64,000 bases of DNA from Mergibacter septicus (GTDB lineage Bacteria; Pseudomonadota; Gammaproteobacteria; Enterobacterales; Pasteurellaceae), in the NCBI RefSeq assembly GCF_003265225.1, contig NZ_CP022013.1, positions 467,001 to 531,000 of the forward strand, read 5' to 3'. This document shows positions 17,862 through 27,239 of the stretch, piece by piece. How positions within the stretch are numbered: position 1 is the stretch's first letter; each line of letters starts with the position of its first letter. Below the pieces are notes generated by a model. It saw nothing but the letters and a program-made list of their open reading frames with translations. It searched no databases and was not told the origin of the DNA. The position numbers and the translations under genes are program-made.

Positions 17862-20021
17862 ATGGCATCTTTTATAACAAAAAATCGGTTATGTATTGGA
17901 TTATTATTCACAGTTGCAACGCTTAATAGCGTAAATGCACAAGAGCTGAAGACACAAAATTCTCTTCAGCAAGTGTCTAGTACAAAAGATCTTGCATTAG
18001 AAAAACAACGTCTTACATACCAGAACTTGCAAACCTTCCTCCAACAACCCAAGATAGCCTCTTTAGTACCAGCTGAAAAATTAGTGGCAATGCTGAAAGA
18101 ATATCCACTCTATTCTTATGCTCGTTATCATTTATTAAGTCAACAAGTTAATATGGTAGGCTTAGCTAATGGGTATCAAGTCGCTGATCTGGTTGAAAAA
18201 ATAAAGCAATTCCAGCACCAGTTCCCTACTTTTTCAAAAGTCAAAATTAATCGCTTACCACAACAGCTTTATTCACGTTTACAAACCCAACAAGATTGGC
18301 AGAATATCATTAAATTAGGTCATCTATTGCCAGCTAAAACAACACTGAGTCAATGTACTTGGCTGGAAGCTAAATTACAATCTTATGCAAAATTATCGCC
18401 TAAACAACGCCAAGAAAGACTTAAGCAAGAAAAAATATGGCAGAAAATAGAACAATTATGGTTAAGTGGTAGCACACAACCGACAAGTTGTGATGTTGTA
18501 TTTCAAGATTGGCAAAAAGCCAAGCAATTAAGCCTAAATTTATTCTGGCAACGGGCAGCACTCGCTTTTCAACAAAATAATCTAACCTTATTCCAGCATT
18601 TAGTGAAATTATATAATGCGAAAGATAGCTTGGTGGTAATTAGTAAGAAAGAGGAGAAACAGCTTAAATCGACATTGAATAAATTATTGCCACAACTGCA
18701 ACTCTTATTGAAAAAACCAGAAACTTTCCCACAATTTATCACAAAGTTATCGCAACAAGAATTGGATAACACGCCACAATTAAAGCAACTGATTTTAGCT
18801 GCGTATCCTCGCTTTTTAAAAGCACTGCCTGAAAGTGAAGTAGCAAAAGCGCAACCATTGTTAAATACCACTATTGCCAAAAAATTGGGGTTAAGCAGTG
18901 CAGAACAGCAACTATGGTTAAAACAGTTAGTAAACCGATTTTTTGATAATCCGCAACCAACTTGGCAACAATGGCGAGATCAAAAATTGTTAAAACTAGG
19001 CAATGATAGTTTAATTGAACGCCGTATTCGAGAGGCGTTAAGAAGGCAACAACCTATTGATATTTGGTTAAATTCTCTTTCTAATACAGCCAAGCAAAAA
19101 GATGAATGGAAATATTGGCAAGCGGAAGTTTTAGCCCAATCACAACAGCAAACGGATCGCCAACAAGCACAACAAATATGGACTGGATTAGCTACAAAGC
19201 GAGGTTTTTATCCAATGCTCGCTGCCGAAAAATTAGCGATTAGTTATCAACCGCAGTACCACGAATGGAATGAAAAACAGTTTGCTGAAATTAATTTAAC
19301 GCCATTTCACGAAGGATTAGCACGTATCCAAGAGTTAATCTACTTTAATTCGCTTGATGACGCACAGCAAGAATGGTTACGCTTATTAAATAAAGCCGAT
19401 TTTAAACAAAAACTTGCTTTAAGTTATTATGCAAACCAACAAGAATGGTATGGATTAGGGGTTGAAGCGACAATTCAAGCAAAAGCGTGGGAGCATTTAC
19501 GTTTACGTTTACCACAAGCGTATTTAGCTTGGTTTAATACCCATCTCAAAGATCGTAATATCAGCCGTTCTTTTGCGATGGCAATTGCAAGGCAGGAAAG
19601 TGCTTGGAAGACCCATGTTCGTTCTAGTGCGAATGCCTATGGTTTAATGCAATTATTACCAACTACCGCAAAATCAACCGCAGACTATTTTAAACTGCCT
19701 TATCGTGCTGATGTTAAGCAACTATTTGATCCTGCAACAAATATAATGCTAGGTACTGCACATTTAGAACAGCTTTATCAACAATATGGCAACAATCGTA
19801 TTTTAATTGCAGCGGCATATAATGCAGGGCGATCTCGTGTCGATCAGTGGCTAGAAAGGGCTGGTGGTAAATTATCAATGGCAGAATTTGTCGCAACAAT
19901 CCCATTCTATGAAACCAGAAATTATGTACAAAATGTTTTAGCTTATGACTATTACTATCAATTACTTTATCAAGCAACAGCAAAAAAATTCAGCAAATCA
20001 GAGTATGATCGACTATACTAG
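17862..20021 (+). CDS. slt: soluble lytic murein transglycosylase Slt
   Basis: A periplasmic muramidase that cleaves peptidoglycan to 1,6-anhydromuropeptides. The protein has 719 residues from this start. It has a signal peptide (residues 1 to about 26), a long alpha-superhelical U/L domain rich in Gln and Leu, and a C-terminal SLT domain with the catalytic Glu in AIARQESAWK, then SSANAYGLMQLLPTTAK and AAYNAGRSRVDQWL. A GAGGGTGG lies before this ATG; another in-frame ATG at 17844 would lengthen the signal peptide by six residues, and I cannot exclude it. It is larger than E. coli Slt70 (645). trpR follows, as in E. coli. Confidence 0.93.
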   Translation: MASFITKNRLCIGLLFTVATLNSVNAQELKTQNSLQQVSSTKDLALEKQRLTYQNLQTFLQQPKIASLVPAEKLVAMLKEYPLYSYARYHLLSQQVNMVGLANGYQVADLVEKIKQFQHQFPTFSKVKINRLPQQLYSRLQTQQDWQNIIKLGHLLPAKTTLSQCTWLEAKLQSYAKLSPKQRQERLKQEKIWQKIEQLWLSGSTQPTSCDVVFQDWQKAKQLSLNLFWQRAALAFQQNNLTLFQHLVKLYNAKDSLVVISKKEEKQLKSTLNKLLPQLQLLLKKPETFPQFITKLSQQELDNTPQLKQLILAAYPRFLKALPESEVAKAQPLLNTTIAKKLGLSSAEQQLWLKQLVNRFFDNPQPTWQQWRDQKLLKLGNDSLIERRIREALRRQQPIDIWLNSLSNTAKQKDEWKYWQAEVLAQSQQQTDRQQAQQIWTGLATKRGFYPMLAAEKLAISYQPQYHEWNEKQFAEINLTPFHEGLARIQELIYFNSLDDAQQEWLRLLNKADFKQKLALSYYANQQEWYGLGVEATIQAKAWEHLRLRLPQAYLAWFNTHLKDRNISRSFAMAIARQESAWKTHVRSSANAYGLMQLLPTTAKSTADYFKLPYRADVKQLFDPATNIMLGTAHLEQLYQQYGNNRILIAAAYNAGRSRVDQWLERAGGKLSMAEFVATIPFYETRNYVQNVLAYDYYYQLLYQATAKKFSKSEYDRLY

Positions 20022-20031
20022 TCAAATAGTA
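20016..20031. promoter_or_regulatory. putative TrpR operator overlapping the slt stop
   Basis: TACTAGTCAAATAGTA matches the trp operator core TACTAGTTAACTAGTA in 14 of 16 positions. It covers the slt stop codon and lies 31 bases before the trpR ATG. A TATACT hexamer at 20014-20019 could be the -10 it blocks. The fit implies trpR autoregulation. Confidence 0.65.
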
Positions 20032-20061
20032 AAATGCTATGAAAGTTGAAAGGAGAATGTT

Positions 20062-20364
20062 ATGTATATCAGTCGTAATCTTGAACAGTGGCAAGCATTT
20101 ATTCAGCTATTACACCAAGCTTTTCAAGAAGGAAAAGCCGAAGAGGTACTAATGATGTTATTAACCCCCGATGAACGCAATGCACTGGGATTGAGGGTAC
20201 AGATTATTGCTCAACTTTTACGCAAAGATATTCCTCAAAGGGAGATACAACATAATTTAAATACCAGTGCGGCAACGATCACCCGAGGATCTAATGCTCT
20301 CAAATCCATTGATCCTGAGTTTCTTGCTTGGGTTGACGCAATTTTAAATAAAAAATCTGATTGA
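20062..20364 (+). CDS. trpR: Trp operon repressor
   Basis: A DNA-binding repressor activated by L-tryptophan. It has 100 residues (E. coli 108), all-helical. The family core LLTPDERNALGLRVQIIAQL is near residue 33, followed by the helix-turn-helix DIPQREIQHNLNTSAATITRGSNALK. An AAGGAG precedes the ATG. It sits 40 bases after slt with a near-consensus trp operator between them, so it is probably autoregulated. No trp biosynthetic gene is in the window. Confidence 0.96.
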   Translation: MYISRNLEQWQAFIQLLHQAFQEGKAEEVLMMLLTPDERNALGLRVQIIAQLLRKDIPQREIQHNLNTSAATITRGSNALKSIDPEFLAWVDAILNKKSD

Positions 20365-20504
20365 ATAAAAAACGAGAGAGCATAAAAGGGGTAGAGTAAA
20401 GTTATTCTGCACCTTTATCTGATCGCAAGAAACAGTCGCATAATCTTTCTAAATTTTGTACAATCCACCACTTTCAAAAATTCTACTCTGATAAATAATA
20501 AATA

Positions 20505-21851
20505 ATGAACAAAGTAACAACAAATACTCCCCCTAATATTGGTTTTTTAAGTCTAGGTTGCCCTAAAAATCTGGTTGATTCAGAACGAATTTTGACCGAA
20601 TTAAGAACAGAAGGGTATAACATCGTACCTAGTTACGATAATGCTGATTTAGTGATCGTCAACACCTGTGGTTTTATTGATAGTGCGGTGCAAGAATCGT
20701 TAGAAGCAATTGGCGAAGCGTTAGCTGAAAATGGCAAAGTGATTGTTACTGGCTGTTTAGGGGCTAAAGAAGATCAAATCCGCCAAGTTCACCCTAAAGT
20801 CCTTGAAATTACGGGACCACATAGTTATGAAGCGGTAATGAAACACGTACACAAATATGTTCCTAAGCCAGAATATAACCCTTATCTTAACCTTGTTCCG
20901 CAACAAGGCGTGAAACTTACCCCAAAACATTATGCCTATCTAAAAATTTCTGAAGGTTGCGATCATCATTGCACTTTTTGCATTATTCCAACAATGCGTG
21001 GTGAGTTAGAAAGCCGTCCAATTCAAGTGATCCTTGATGAAGCAAAACGCCTTGCTGATTCAGGTGTTAAAGAGTTATTGGTTGTCTCACAAGATACTTC
21101 TGCATACGCCCTAGATAAGAAAAAAGATAACAAAATCGGCACAGTATTTTGGAATGGAATGCCGATCAAAAATGACCTAATGACACTCTGTGAACAGTTA
21201 TCAACCTTAGGAATATGGATTCGTTTACACTATGTTTATCCTTATCCACACGTTGATAAATTAATCCCTTTAATGGCAGAAGGTAAAATTTTGCCTTATC
21301 TAGATATTCCATTACAGCACGCTAGCCCTAAAATTCTCAAAGCAATGAAACGCCCGGGATCGGTGGAACGTACCTTAGAACGGATCAAACAGTGGCGTCA
21401 GATTTGCCCTGAATTAACCTTACGTTCCACTTTTATTGTCGGTTTTCCGGGAGAAACCGAAGAAGATTTTCAACAGTTACTTGATTTCTTACAGGAAGCT
21501 CAGTTAGATCGTGTAGGTTGTTTTAAATTTAGTCCAGTTGAAGGGGCAGCCGCAACAGAAATGGCAGACCAAGTGCCAGAGGAAATCAAAGAAGAACGTT
21601 TCCATCGTTTTATGCAGTTACAACAACAAATTTCCGCCCAACGTTTACAACAAAAAATTGGCAAAACTTTAGCTGTTTTAGTCGATGAAATTGATGATGA
21701 AGGCATTATAGGGCGTTCAATGTCAGACGCACCAGAAATTGATGGTGTTGTCTATATTGACAATCTAAGTGGTATCCCAGTGAAGGTCGGTGATATTATT
21801 CAAGTCAAAATCCACCAAGCTGATGAATATGATCTGTGGGGGAGTTGTTAA
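20505..21851 (+). CDS. rimO: ribosomal protein S12 methylthiotransferase RimO
   Basis: A radical-SAM enzyme that adds a methylthio group to Asp88 of ribosomal protein S12. It has 448 residues. Domains in order: an N-terminal MTTase domain with cysteines in [22 protein letters not shown] and TGCLGAKE; the radical-SAM motif [11 protein letters not shown] near residue 150; and a C-terminal TRAM domain ([11 protein letters not shown] onward). The sequence type is RimO rather than MiaB, whose own gene lies near 44 kb. It ends at a shared inverted-repeat terminator with ulaD. Confidence 0.97.
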   Translation: MNKVTTNTPPNIGFLSLGCPKNLVDSERILTELRTEGYNIVPSYDNADLVIVNTCGFIDSAVQESLEAIGEALAENGKVIVTGCLGAKEDQIRQVHPKVLEITGPHSYEAVMKHVHKYVPKPEYNPYLNLVPQQGVKLTPKHYAYLKISEGCDHHCTFCIIPTMRGELESRPIQVILDEAKRLADSGVKELLVVSQDTSAYALDKKKDNKIGTVFWNGMPIKNDLMTLCEQLSTLGIWIRLHYVYPYPHVDKLIPLMAEGKILPYLDIPLQHASPKILKAMKRPGSVERTLERIKQWRQICPELTLRSTFIVGFPGETEEDFQQLLDFLQEAQLDRVGCFKFSPVEGAAATEMADQVPEEIKEERFHRFMQLQQQISAQRLQQKIGKTLAVLVDEIDDEGIIGRSMSDAPEIDGVVYIDNLSGIPVKVGDIIQVKIHQADEYDLWGSC

Positions 21852-21897
21852 TTCTCAATTATAAAAAGAATTGAAAGATTAGAAATATAATAGGTAA

Positions 21898-21930
21898 TAA
21901 AGGAGATCTAGTTAGATTAGATCTCCTTTA
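21898..21930. terminator. bidirectional hairpin between rimO and ulaD
   Basis: TAAAGGAGATCTA / TAGATCTCCTTTA form a perfect 13-bp stem with a 7-base loop. It lies between convergent genes. A T-rich tail is weak on both sides, so termination strength is uncertain. Confidence 0.65.
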
Positions 21931-21951
21931 GTTATAAGAGGTTAATTACTT

Positions 21952-22602
21952 TTACCAATATTTATTAATTTCTGTTCTGAGAGCATTGGCAGTTTCTTTT
22001 CCTTTTTCACCAACTAATGCACGTCCTGCAATAAATGTTTTAGCATTAATTCCTTTAAATAAATGAATATCTTCAGGTGCAATTCCTCCTGTAATTGAAA
22101 GCTCTAAGCCTAAATCAGAGAGTTTTCGCATACAGTCTAGATCTTTTTCTGTCCAACCTTTTCCTGCGAGTTCCGCATCTCTTGAACGATGATAAATAGC
22201 TTGTTTAATCCCTAAGTCAAGCCAAGCTTGTGCATCTTCAAAAGTCCAATTACCATAAATTTCAATTTGGATTTCTTTATTGGTATGATAACTATCAGCA
22301 ACTTTTTTACAGGCTGCAATAGTTGCAATATGAGCTGCAGCAGAAACAGTCAACCAATCTGTTCCAGCATCAAAAGCCATTTTCGCTAAAATGGCTCCTC
22401 CATCGGTTGTTTTCATATCACAAACAAGAATATGATTAGGGTGGTTTTGACGTAGAGTTCTAACAGCATTCATACCTTCTGCAAAAGCTAAAATTGTGCC
22501 AACTTCAATAATATCTACTGAATCAGCAGCATTTTTAGCCGTTTCGATAGCTGTTTCAAGGTTTAATGAATCTAAAGCAATTTGAAGTAATGGTTTTGAC
22601 AT
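21952..22602 (-). CDS. ulaD: 3-keto-L-gulonate-6-phosphate decarboxylase
   Basis: Converts 3-keto-L-gulonate 6-phosphate to L-xylulose 5-phosphate in L-ascorbate breakdown. It has 216 residues of the orotidine-phosphate-decarboxylase-like fold: LQIALDSLNLETAIE at the start, the catalytic CDMKTTDGG (D-x-K-x-x-D) motif near residue 62, and phosphate-binding GGIAPED and FIAGRALVG. Third gene of the ulaAB-ulaC-ulaD arm. Confidence 0.95.
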   Translation of the reverse strand: MSKPLLQIALDSLNLETAIETAKNAADSVDIIEVGTILAFAEGMNAVRTLRQNHPNHILVCDMKTTDGGAILAKMAFDAGTDWLTVSAAAHIATIAACKKVADSYHTNKEIQIEIYGNWTFEDAQAWLDLGIKQAIYHRSRDAELAGKGWTEKDLDCMRKLSDLGLELSITGGIAPEDIHLFKGINAKTFIAGRALVGEKGKETANALRTEINKYW

Positions 22603-22634
22603 AGTAACACCTTTAATTAATTGAGATTATGGAA

Positions 22635-23102
22635 TTATTGAAGTGCATTATCAATCACTTGGTAAACATCACTAGCTGTTTTGCATTGGCGAATCTTATT
22701 GAGATCTACTCCCGTATCACTATTTGGATCATCTAGTATTTGAGTTATTTCAAGTAACCCTTGCATATGTTGATCAGAATTACTACCAGCGAGGGTAATA
22801 AAAACATCAACAGGTTCTTCTTCACCATCAAAATAAACGGGCTTATTTAAGGTTACTAGTGCAAATGCTGTTCTATTCACTCCATCTTCAGGACGAGAAT
22901 GGGGCATTGCTAGTCCCGGAGCGAGTATAATGTACGGTCCCATTTCTTTAATTAATTTAATAATGGTTTGATGATAACAGGGCTTAATTGCACCTGATGC
23001 AATCAGCATATCTGTACCTATTTTGATCGCCTCCTCCCAATTAGCCGCATCTTGATTTAATTTAATAGAGTTATTTTCAATTAGAGATTGTTTTAAATTC
23101 AT
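22635..23102 (-). CDS. ulaC: PTS L-ascorbate-specific EIIA component
   Basis: The cytosolic phosphocarrier of the ascorbate phosphotransferase system, passing phosphate from HPr to the IIB domain. It has 155 residues, with the phosphorylated histidine at H68 in ILAPGLAMPHSRPEDGV, followed by EEPVDVFITLAGSN typical of the mannitol/fructose IIA superfamily. It lies between the fused IIC-IIB gene and ulaD on one transcript. Confidence 0.95.
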   Translation of the reverse strand: MNLKQSLIENNSIKLNQDAANWEEAIKIGTDMLIASGAIKPCYHQTIIKLIKEMGPYIILAPGLAMPHSRPEDGVNRTAFALVTLNKPVYFDGEEEPVDVFITLAGSNSDQHMQGLLEITQILDDPNSDTGVDLNKIRQCKTASDVYQVIDNALQ

Positions 23103-23152
23103 ATTAATTTCTCCCTAACCTCCCTAATTTGATCCATTAAGGAGGAGATAGA

Positions 23153-24922
23153 TTATTTATTTTGAGATTGGTGTTTATTGATTAATTCGATCAGTTCGGC
23201 ACCGAAAGAATGAGGATTAAGCATATTTTGTACGCCTAATACAGATTTGTTTTCTCCTACTTCAATTTCATGCACAAGATGGCGAGATGCAACGATAATA
23301 TCAACATCGGTTATTTTTGATTTGTAATCAGTAACAGCACAAGAATCCATAATATTCGGAATACCTTGTTTATCTAAGTAGTTTGCAATTTTCATTTTCA
23401 TCATCATTGACGAGCCTTGACCACTACCGCAAACAGCAAGAATACGAATCGTTTTGTTATAAGTCGTTGATAAATGGTTGTCTGCAATGTTTTGTTCTGT
23501 TGTTTCTAAGTTATATCCGTCCATTTGTTCTAGTGTTTTACCACAGGCTTTTGCTCTTTCTTCATCAGAACGTAACTTTTTAGAGGCAAAGAACATATAA
23601 ATGAGAGCAGCAGCTAGAATGATAAAGAAGAAGAATGGAATAGTTACAATACCTTGTAAAATTGGAGGGAAGAATAATGCCCAATCAGCCATACCCATCC
23701 AACTATTGAAAAGTGTTCCATTACTAGCGAGCAGATGAATTACCCAGGCAGAACCAAATACTTCGATCATTCCCATTACAAGACAGATTTTAATTACAGC
23801 TTTCCAACCCCCGAAATGATTTGCAAAAACACCGATTGTAGCATTAGAGAAGAACATAGGGATAAAACCAGGAATAATGAGAATTGGCGATCCTGTGGCA
23901 AGTAAGATACCTACTGCAATAAATTGACCGATGGCACCCCACATAAAACCAAAAACGATAGCATTAGGTGAAAAAGCATAAATTGCCGCACAATCAATGG
24001 CTAAAACAGCATTTGGAATAATACGTTCTGAAATTCCTTTAAAAGCTTCGGAAAGTTCTGCCACGAACATTCTGACTCCCATCACAATAACTTGGATTGC
24101 AACCGCAAATTTTAAACCTGTTTCTAAAATATAGATCAACCAATTTGTTTTGCCCGCCATGGTTTGTAGATTATCTAAGCCGAAGGATAATAAGATAATG
24201 CCAAAGAAAACAGTCATCACGATAGCGGTAGCAGAAATACTATCATTAAAAATATGTAGCCATTTTGGTAAATTTAGATGATCAACATTTTCATCTTTAT
24301 TACCTAATTTAGGTGCAATTTTAACTGCAATAAATGATGCAATTTGTTGTTGATGCCCAATAGAAAAACCAGCACCTCCTGTAACGGCTTGAGTAGGTTT
24401 ATACATAATATTAGATGAGATTCCCCAATATAGAGCCATAATTATGGCTGTATAAATAATGGTTTCCCACATTGAAGCACCAATAATCATATAGAAGACA
24501 GCGATAAGACCTGTTTGTTGGAACATAATATGTCCAGTCAACATAATAGTACGAATCCCTGTAAAGCGATTAAATACTACCAAAAGAATATTTAGGATTA
24601 ATGCGAGAATAACAGCATATCCAACCCAGCTATAATTATCACCCATCGTTTGAATAGTGGCTTGTAAACTGGTATAGGGATCAATTACTGCCCCAGTAAG
24701 ACCATAAAATTCAGACAATTTAGAGATAATAGGTTTAAATCCTGCAACGAGAGTGCCAGCCCCAACTTGGACCAGCATAAATCCAACAATAGTTTTAATC
24801 GTACCTTTAATAATCGTAGTTAAATCTTTTTTTAGCAGAATGTACCCAATACAAGAGATGATACCTAGAAGTAGGGGAGCTTTTGATAGGACTTGTGTAT
24901 TAAATCCTAAAAAATAGCTCAT
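23153..24922 (-). CDS. ulaA: PTS L-ascorbate transporter, fused EIIC-EIIB
   Basis: Imports L-ascorbate and phosphorylates it to ascorbate 6-phosphate. It has 589 residues. Residues 1 to about 460 form the multi-span IIC channel (UlaA-like, with [13 protein letters not shown] early and many hydrophobic helices). A linker follows, then a IIB domain starting near residue 490 with the phospho-cysteine C498 in [11 protein letters not shown]. In E. coli these are two proteins, UlaA (465) and UlaB (101), so here they are fused. First gene of the minus-strand arm, facing ulaG across a 375-base control region. Confidence 0.95.
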   Translation of the reverse strand: MSYFLGFNTQVLSKAPLLLGIISCIGYILLKKDLTTIIKGTIKTIVGFMLVQVGAGTLVAGFKPIISKLSEFYGLTGAVIDPYTSLQATIQTMGDNYSWVGYAVILALILNILLVVFNRFTGIRTIMLTGHIMFQQTGLIAVFYMIIGASMWETIIYTAIIMALYWGISSNIMYKPTQAVTGGAGFSIGHQQQIASFIAVKIAPKLGNKDENVDHLNLPKWLHIFNDSISATAIVMTVFFGIILLSFGLDNLQTMAGKTNWLIYILETGLKFAVAIQVIVMGVRMFVAELSEAFKGISERIIPNAVLAIDCAAIYAFSPNAIVFGFMWGAIGQFIAVGILLATGSPILIIPGFIPMFFSNATIGVFANHFGGWKAVIKICLVMGMIEVFGSAWVIHLLASNGTLFNSWMGMADWALFFPPILQGIVTIPFFFFIILAAALIYMFFASKKLRSDEERAKACGKTLEQMDGYNLETTEQNIADNHLSTTYNKTIRILAVCGSGQGSSMMMKMKIANYLDKQGIPNIMDSCAVTDYKSKITDVDIIVASRHLVHEIEVGENKSVLGVQNMLNPHSFGAELIELINKHQSQNK

Positions 24923-25068
24923 AGAGAGTATGTAAAAAATCCATAATAAACCTCTGATATTTGAAGTGATAACTATAAAAGTACTTCTCAGTTTATAACG
25001 TTAGGAACTAATAGCTTATTTTAACAACAATCAAGCTATTTAATTGCTATGGTAAATTAATTTATTAA

Positions 25069-25103
25069 GATTGGTAAAGATTATATTTGATTATTTGTGA
25101 TCA
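25069..25103. promoter_or_regulatory. phased GATTA array, ulaA side
   Basis: GATTG at 25069, GATTA at 25079 and 25089, and GATCA at 25099 repeat every 10 bases, one helical turn. They overlap the ulaA-side CRP site. They are a likely operator for the DeoR-type regulator encoded nearby. Confidence 0.5.
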
Positions 25104-25111
25104 TTATCACG
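25096..25111. promoter_or_regulatory. CRP site, ulaA side
   Basis: TGTGA-TCATTA-TCACG matches TGTGA-N6-TCACA in nine of ten specified positions. It lies about 175 bases before the ulaA start and probably activates that arm. Confidence 0.7.
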
Positions 25112-25191
25112 CTTTATTTTTTACTTTTTATTTTTAAAAATTCTTTTAAATTCTCAACAATTTTTATATTTATATCAAAAATATATAATTT

Positions 25192-25207
25192 TGTGACTTT
25201 TATCACA
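25192..25207. promoter_or_regulatory. CRP site, ulaG side
   Basis: TGTGA-CTTTTA-TCACA is a perfect match to the CRP consensus, inside the symmetric context TTTTGTGA...TCACAAAA. Its centre is about 61 bases upstream of the predicted ulaG start of transcription, a classic class I activator position. Confidence 0.85.
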
Positions 25208-25224
25208 AAATTTAACAATGATTG

Positions 25225-25253
25225 TTGATATTAGTTTTTTGATTAAATATGAT
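25225..25253 (+). promoter_or_regulatory. predicted ulaG promoter
   Basis: The -35 TTGATA (25225-25230) and -10 TATGAT (25248-25253) are separated by 17 bases; each matches consensus in five of six positions. The start would be near 25260. GATTA boxes overlap the -10 and start, so a bound repressor would block it. Confidence 0.65.
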
Positions 25254-25267
25254 TATTTTTGATTAAA
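25236..25267. promoter_or_regulatory. phased GATTA array, ulaG side
   Basis: GATTA occurs at 25241, 25251 and 25261, exactly 10 bases apart. The outer two lie in identical 12-mers TTTTTGATTAAA (25236-25247 and 25256-25267). It covers the predicted ulaG -10 and start. Confidence 0.6.
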
Positions 25268-25297
25268 ATTGTTTTCTATAATCATTAGGAGTGACAT

Positions 25298-26389
25298 ATG
25301 AGTAAAATTAGTGAAATTACAAGAGAGAGTTGGATCCTATCGACTTTTCCTGAATGGGGGACTTGGTTAAATGAAGAAATTGAGCAAGAAATTGTACCAG
25401 AAGGGAATGTTGCAATGTGGTGGTTAGGCTGCGTTGGTTTATGGGTTAAAACGCCACAAGATGCTAATTTGTGTGTTGATCTATGGTGTGGGAGAGGTAA
25501 AAGTACCAAAAAGGTAAAAGATATGGTACGAGGTCATCAAATGGCTAATATGGCAGGGGTAAGAAAATTACAGCCAAATTTACGTGCAGCACCGATGATT
25601 ATGGATCCGTTTGCTATTCAAAAAGTCGATGCAATTATTGCAACGCATTATCATAATGATCATATTGATGTAAATGTTGCGGCAGCAATTGTCAATAATC
25701 CTAATTTAGAGCATGTCAAATTTATTGGACCACAATATTGTGTGAATATGTGGATAAAATGGGGAGTACCAGTAGATCGTTGTGTAGTCGTTAAACCCGG
25801 CGATAGTATAAAAATCAAAGATATTGAATTAATTGCATTAGATTCTTTTGATCGTACTTGCTTAGTAACTTTGCCTGTTGCTGGTGCAGAAGAAAATGGA
25901 GGGGAATTAAAAGGTCTTTGCCCTACAGATGAAGAAATGGGATTAAAAGCCGTCAATTATTTGATTAAAACACCCGGTGGTAATATTTACCATTCAGGAG
26001 ATTCCCATTATTCTATTTACTATGCAAAACATGGTAAAGATTATGATATTGATGTTGCTTTAGGTAGCTATGGTGAAAATCCTATAGGGATAGCCGATAA
26101 AATGACTTCAATTGATCTATTGCGTATGGCTGAATGTTTACGCACTAAAGTTATTATTCCTGTCCATCACGATATATGGACTAATTTTATGGCTAGTACA
26201 GATGAAATTTTACATTTGTATAAAATGCGTAAAGATCGTTTGCAATATAAATTTAAGCCATTTATATGGGAAGTGGGTGGCAAATATATTTATCCTCAAG
26301 ATAAAGATTTAACCGAGTATCATCATCCTCGGGGATTTGATGATTGTTTTGAACAAGAACCAAACGTGCCTTTTAAATCAATTCTTTAA
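25298..26389 (+). CDS. ulaG: L-ascorbate-6-phosphate lactonase
   Basis: Opens L-ascorbate 6-phosphate to 3-keto-L-gulonate 6-phosphate. It has 363 residues (E. coli UlaG 354) with a metallo-beta-lactamase fold. The metal motif is [12 protein letters not shown] near residue 112, with further ligands in YHSGDSHYS and VHHDIWTNF. First gene of the plus-strand arm ulaG-ulaR-ulaE-ulaF, divergent from the transporter. An AGGAGTG ribosome binding site precedes the ATG. Confidence 0.96.
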   Translation: MSKISEITRESWILSTFPEWGTWLNEEIEQEIVPEGNVAMWWLGCVGLWVKTPQDANLCVDLWCGRGKSTKKVKDMVRGHQMANMAGVRKLQPNLRAAPMIMDPFAIQKVDAIIATHYHNDHIDVNVAAAIVNNPNLEHVKFIGPQYCVNMWIKWGVPVDRCVVVKPGDSIKIKDIELIALDSFDRTCLVTLPVAGAEENGGELKGLCPTDEEMGLKAVNYLIKTPGGNIYHSGDSHYSIYYAKHGKDYDIDVALGSYGENPIGIADKMTSIDLLRMAECLRTKVIIPVHHDIWTNFMASTDEILHLYKMRKDRLQYKFKPFIWEVGGKYIYPQDKDLTEYHHPRGFDDCFEQEPNVPFKSIL

Positions 26390-26392
26390 TTT

Positions 26393-26430
26393 AAAGTGGG
26401 GCTACTTATGAGTAGTCCCCCACTTTGTTC
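26393..26430 (+). terminator. hairpin between ulaG and ulaR
   Basis: AAAGTGGGG-CTACT / AGTAG-CCCCACTTT form a long stem with a TATG loop and a 2-base bulge (26393-26426). The T-run is short (TTTGTTC), so it may act as an attenuator or mRNA-end protector that raises ulaG over the downstream genes. Confidence 0.6.
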
Positions 26431-26469
26431 ATTTATGATTTAAATGGCGAAGAGAAAGGAGTAATCATA

Positions 26470-27222
26470 GTGAACAAAGATTATCGCCAAAAACAGCTTT
26501 TGAATTTATTAGGTGAAAAACAAGTATTATCAACAGCAGAGATTGTCAATTCATTAGGCATATCTCCCGCTACTGCAAGACGTGATATTACTGAATTGGA
26601 TACATTGGGGCTATTAAAGAAAGTGAGAAATGGTGTCGAAGCTGTCAAGCAAGGAATAATGACATCTGGCATTAAAGATCACCGTATTAATAATATTGAT
26701 GAAAAACAAAAAATAGCAAATGTTGCAACAGAAATATGTCGAGATGGAGAAAGCATTTTTCTAACCTGTGGTTCAACAATGTTGATGTTAGCTAAAGCAT
26801 TATGTGGACGTAAAGTACAAATTATTACTAATTATCTTCCTTTAGCAAATTATGTGATTGAACATGATCACGATGACGTTGTCATTATGGGAGGACAATA
26901 TAATAAAAACCAAGCGATTACGTTAGCTTTAGATACTAATACCGATGCAATGTATTCTGCCAATATTATGTTTACAAGCGGAAAAGGGATCACCAAGAAT
27001 GGATTGTATAAAACTGATATGTTGATAGCTAATTCTGAACAGAGAATGTTATCAAGAGTAGAGAAGTTAATCGTATTACTTGATAGCTCTAAATTAGGTA
27101 AGCAAGCTGGAATGTTATTTACATCATTAGAGCACATTGATCTTCTGATTACGGATAAAGCGGCAGATCCTAAAATAATCGAAGAATTAAGAGCCAAAGG
27201 ATTAAAAATCATTCTTGCTTGA
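26470..27222 (+). CDS. ulaR: DeoR-family HTH regulator UlaR
   Basis: Repressor of ascorbate use, released by ascorbate 6-phosphate in E. coli. It has 250 residues (E. coli 251): an N-terminal winged helix with SLGISPATARRDITELD, then the DeoR sensor domain with ITNYLPLANYVI, VIIMGGQYNK and FTSGKGIT, all very close to E. coli UlaR. The start is GTG, 8 bases after a perfect AAAGGAG; a longer reading from an upstream TTG would overlap the ulaG/ulaR hairpin. It lies downstream of ulaG here, upstream in E. coli. Confidence 0.93.
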   Translation: MNKDYRQKQLLNLLGEKQVLSTAEIVNSLGISPATARRDITELDTLGLLKKVRNGVEAVKQGIMTSGIKDHRINNIDEKQKIANVATEICRDGESIFLTCGSTMLMLAKALCGRKVQIITNYLPLANYVIEHDHDDVVIMGGQYNKNQAITLALDTNTDAMYSANIMFTSGKGITKNGLYKTDMLIANSEQRMLSRVEKLIVLLDSSKLGKQAGMLFTSLEHIDLLITDKAADPKIIEELRAKGLKIILA

Positions 27223-27239
27223 TAATGCAAGGTAATGTT

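Larger units (their letters stand above)
24923..25297. promoter_or_regulatory. ulaA-ulaG divergent control region
   Basis: 375 bases without a gene, very AT-rich. It holds two CRP sites, two arrays of 10-bp-phased GATTA boxes about 172 bp apart, and a good ulaG promoter. In E. coli the equivalent gap is bound by UlaR, CRP and IHF with a repression loop, which this layout resembles. Confidence 0.75.

Noticed and set aside
20386-20415. Imperfect hairpin after trpR (AAGGGGTAGA / TCTGCACCTT)
   Set aside because: One mismatch and one G-T pair with no T-run; too weak to call a terminator.
25277-25282. TATAAT just before ulaG as its -10
   Set aside because: It would start transcription inside the ribosome binding site and has no matching -35; the TTGATA-17-TATGAT pair further upstream fits better.
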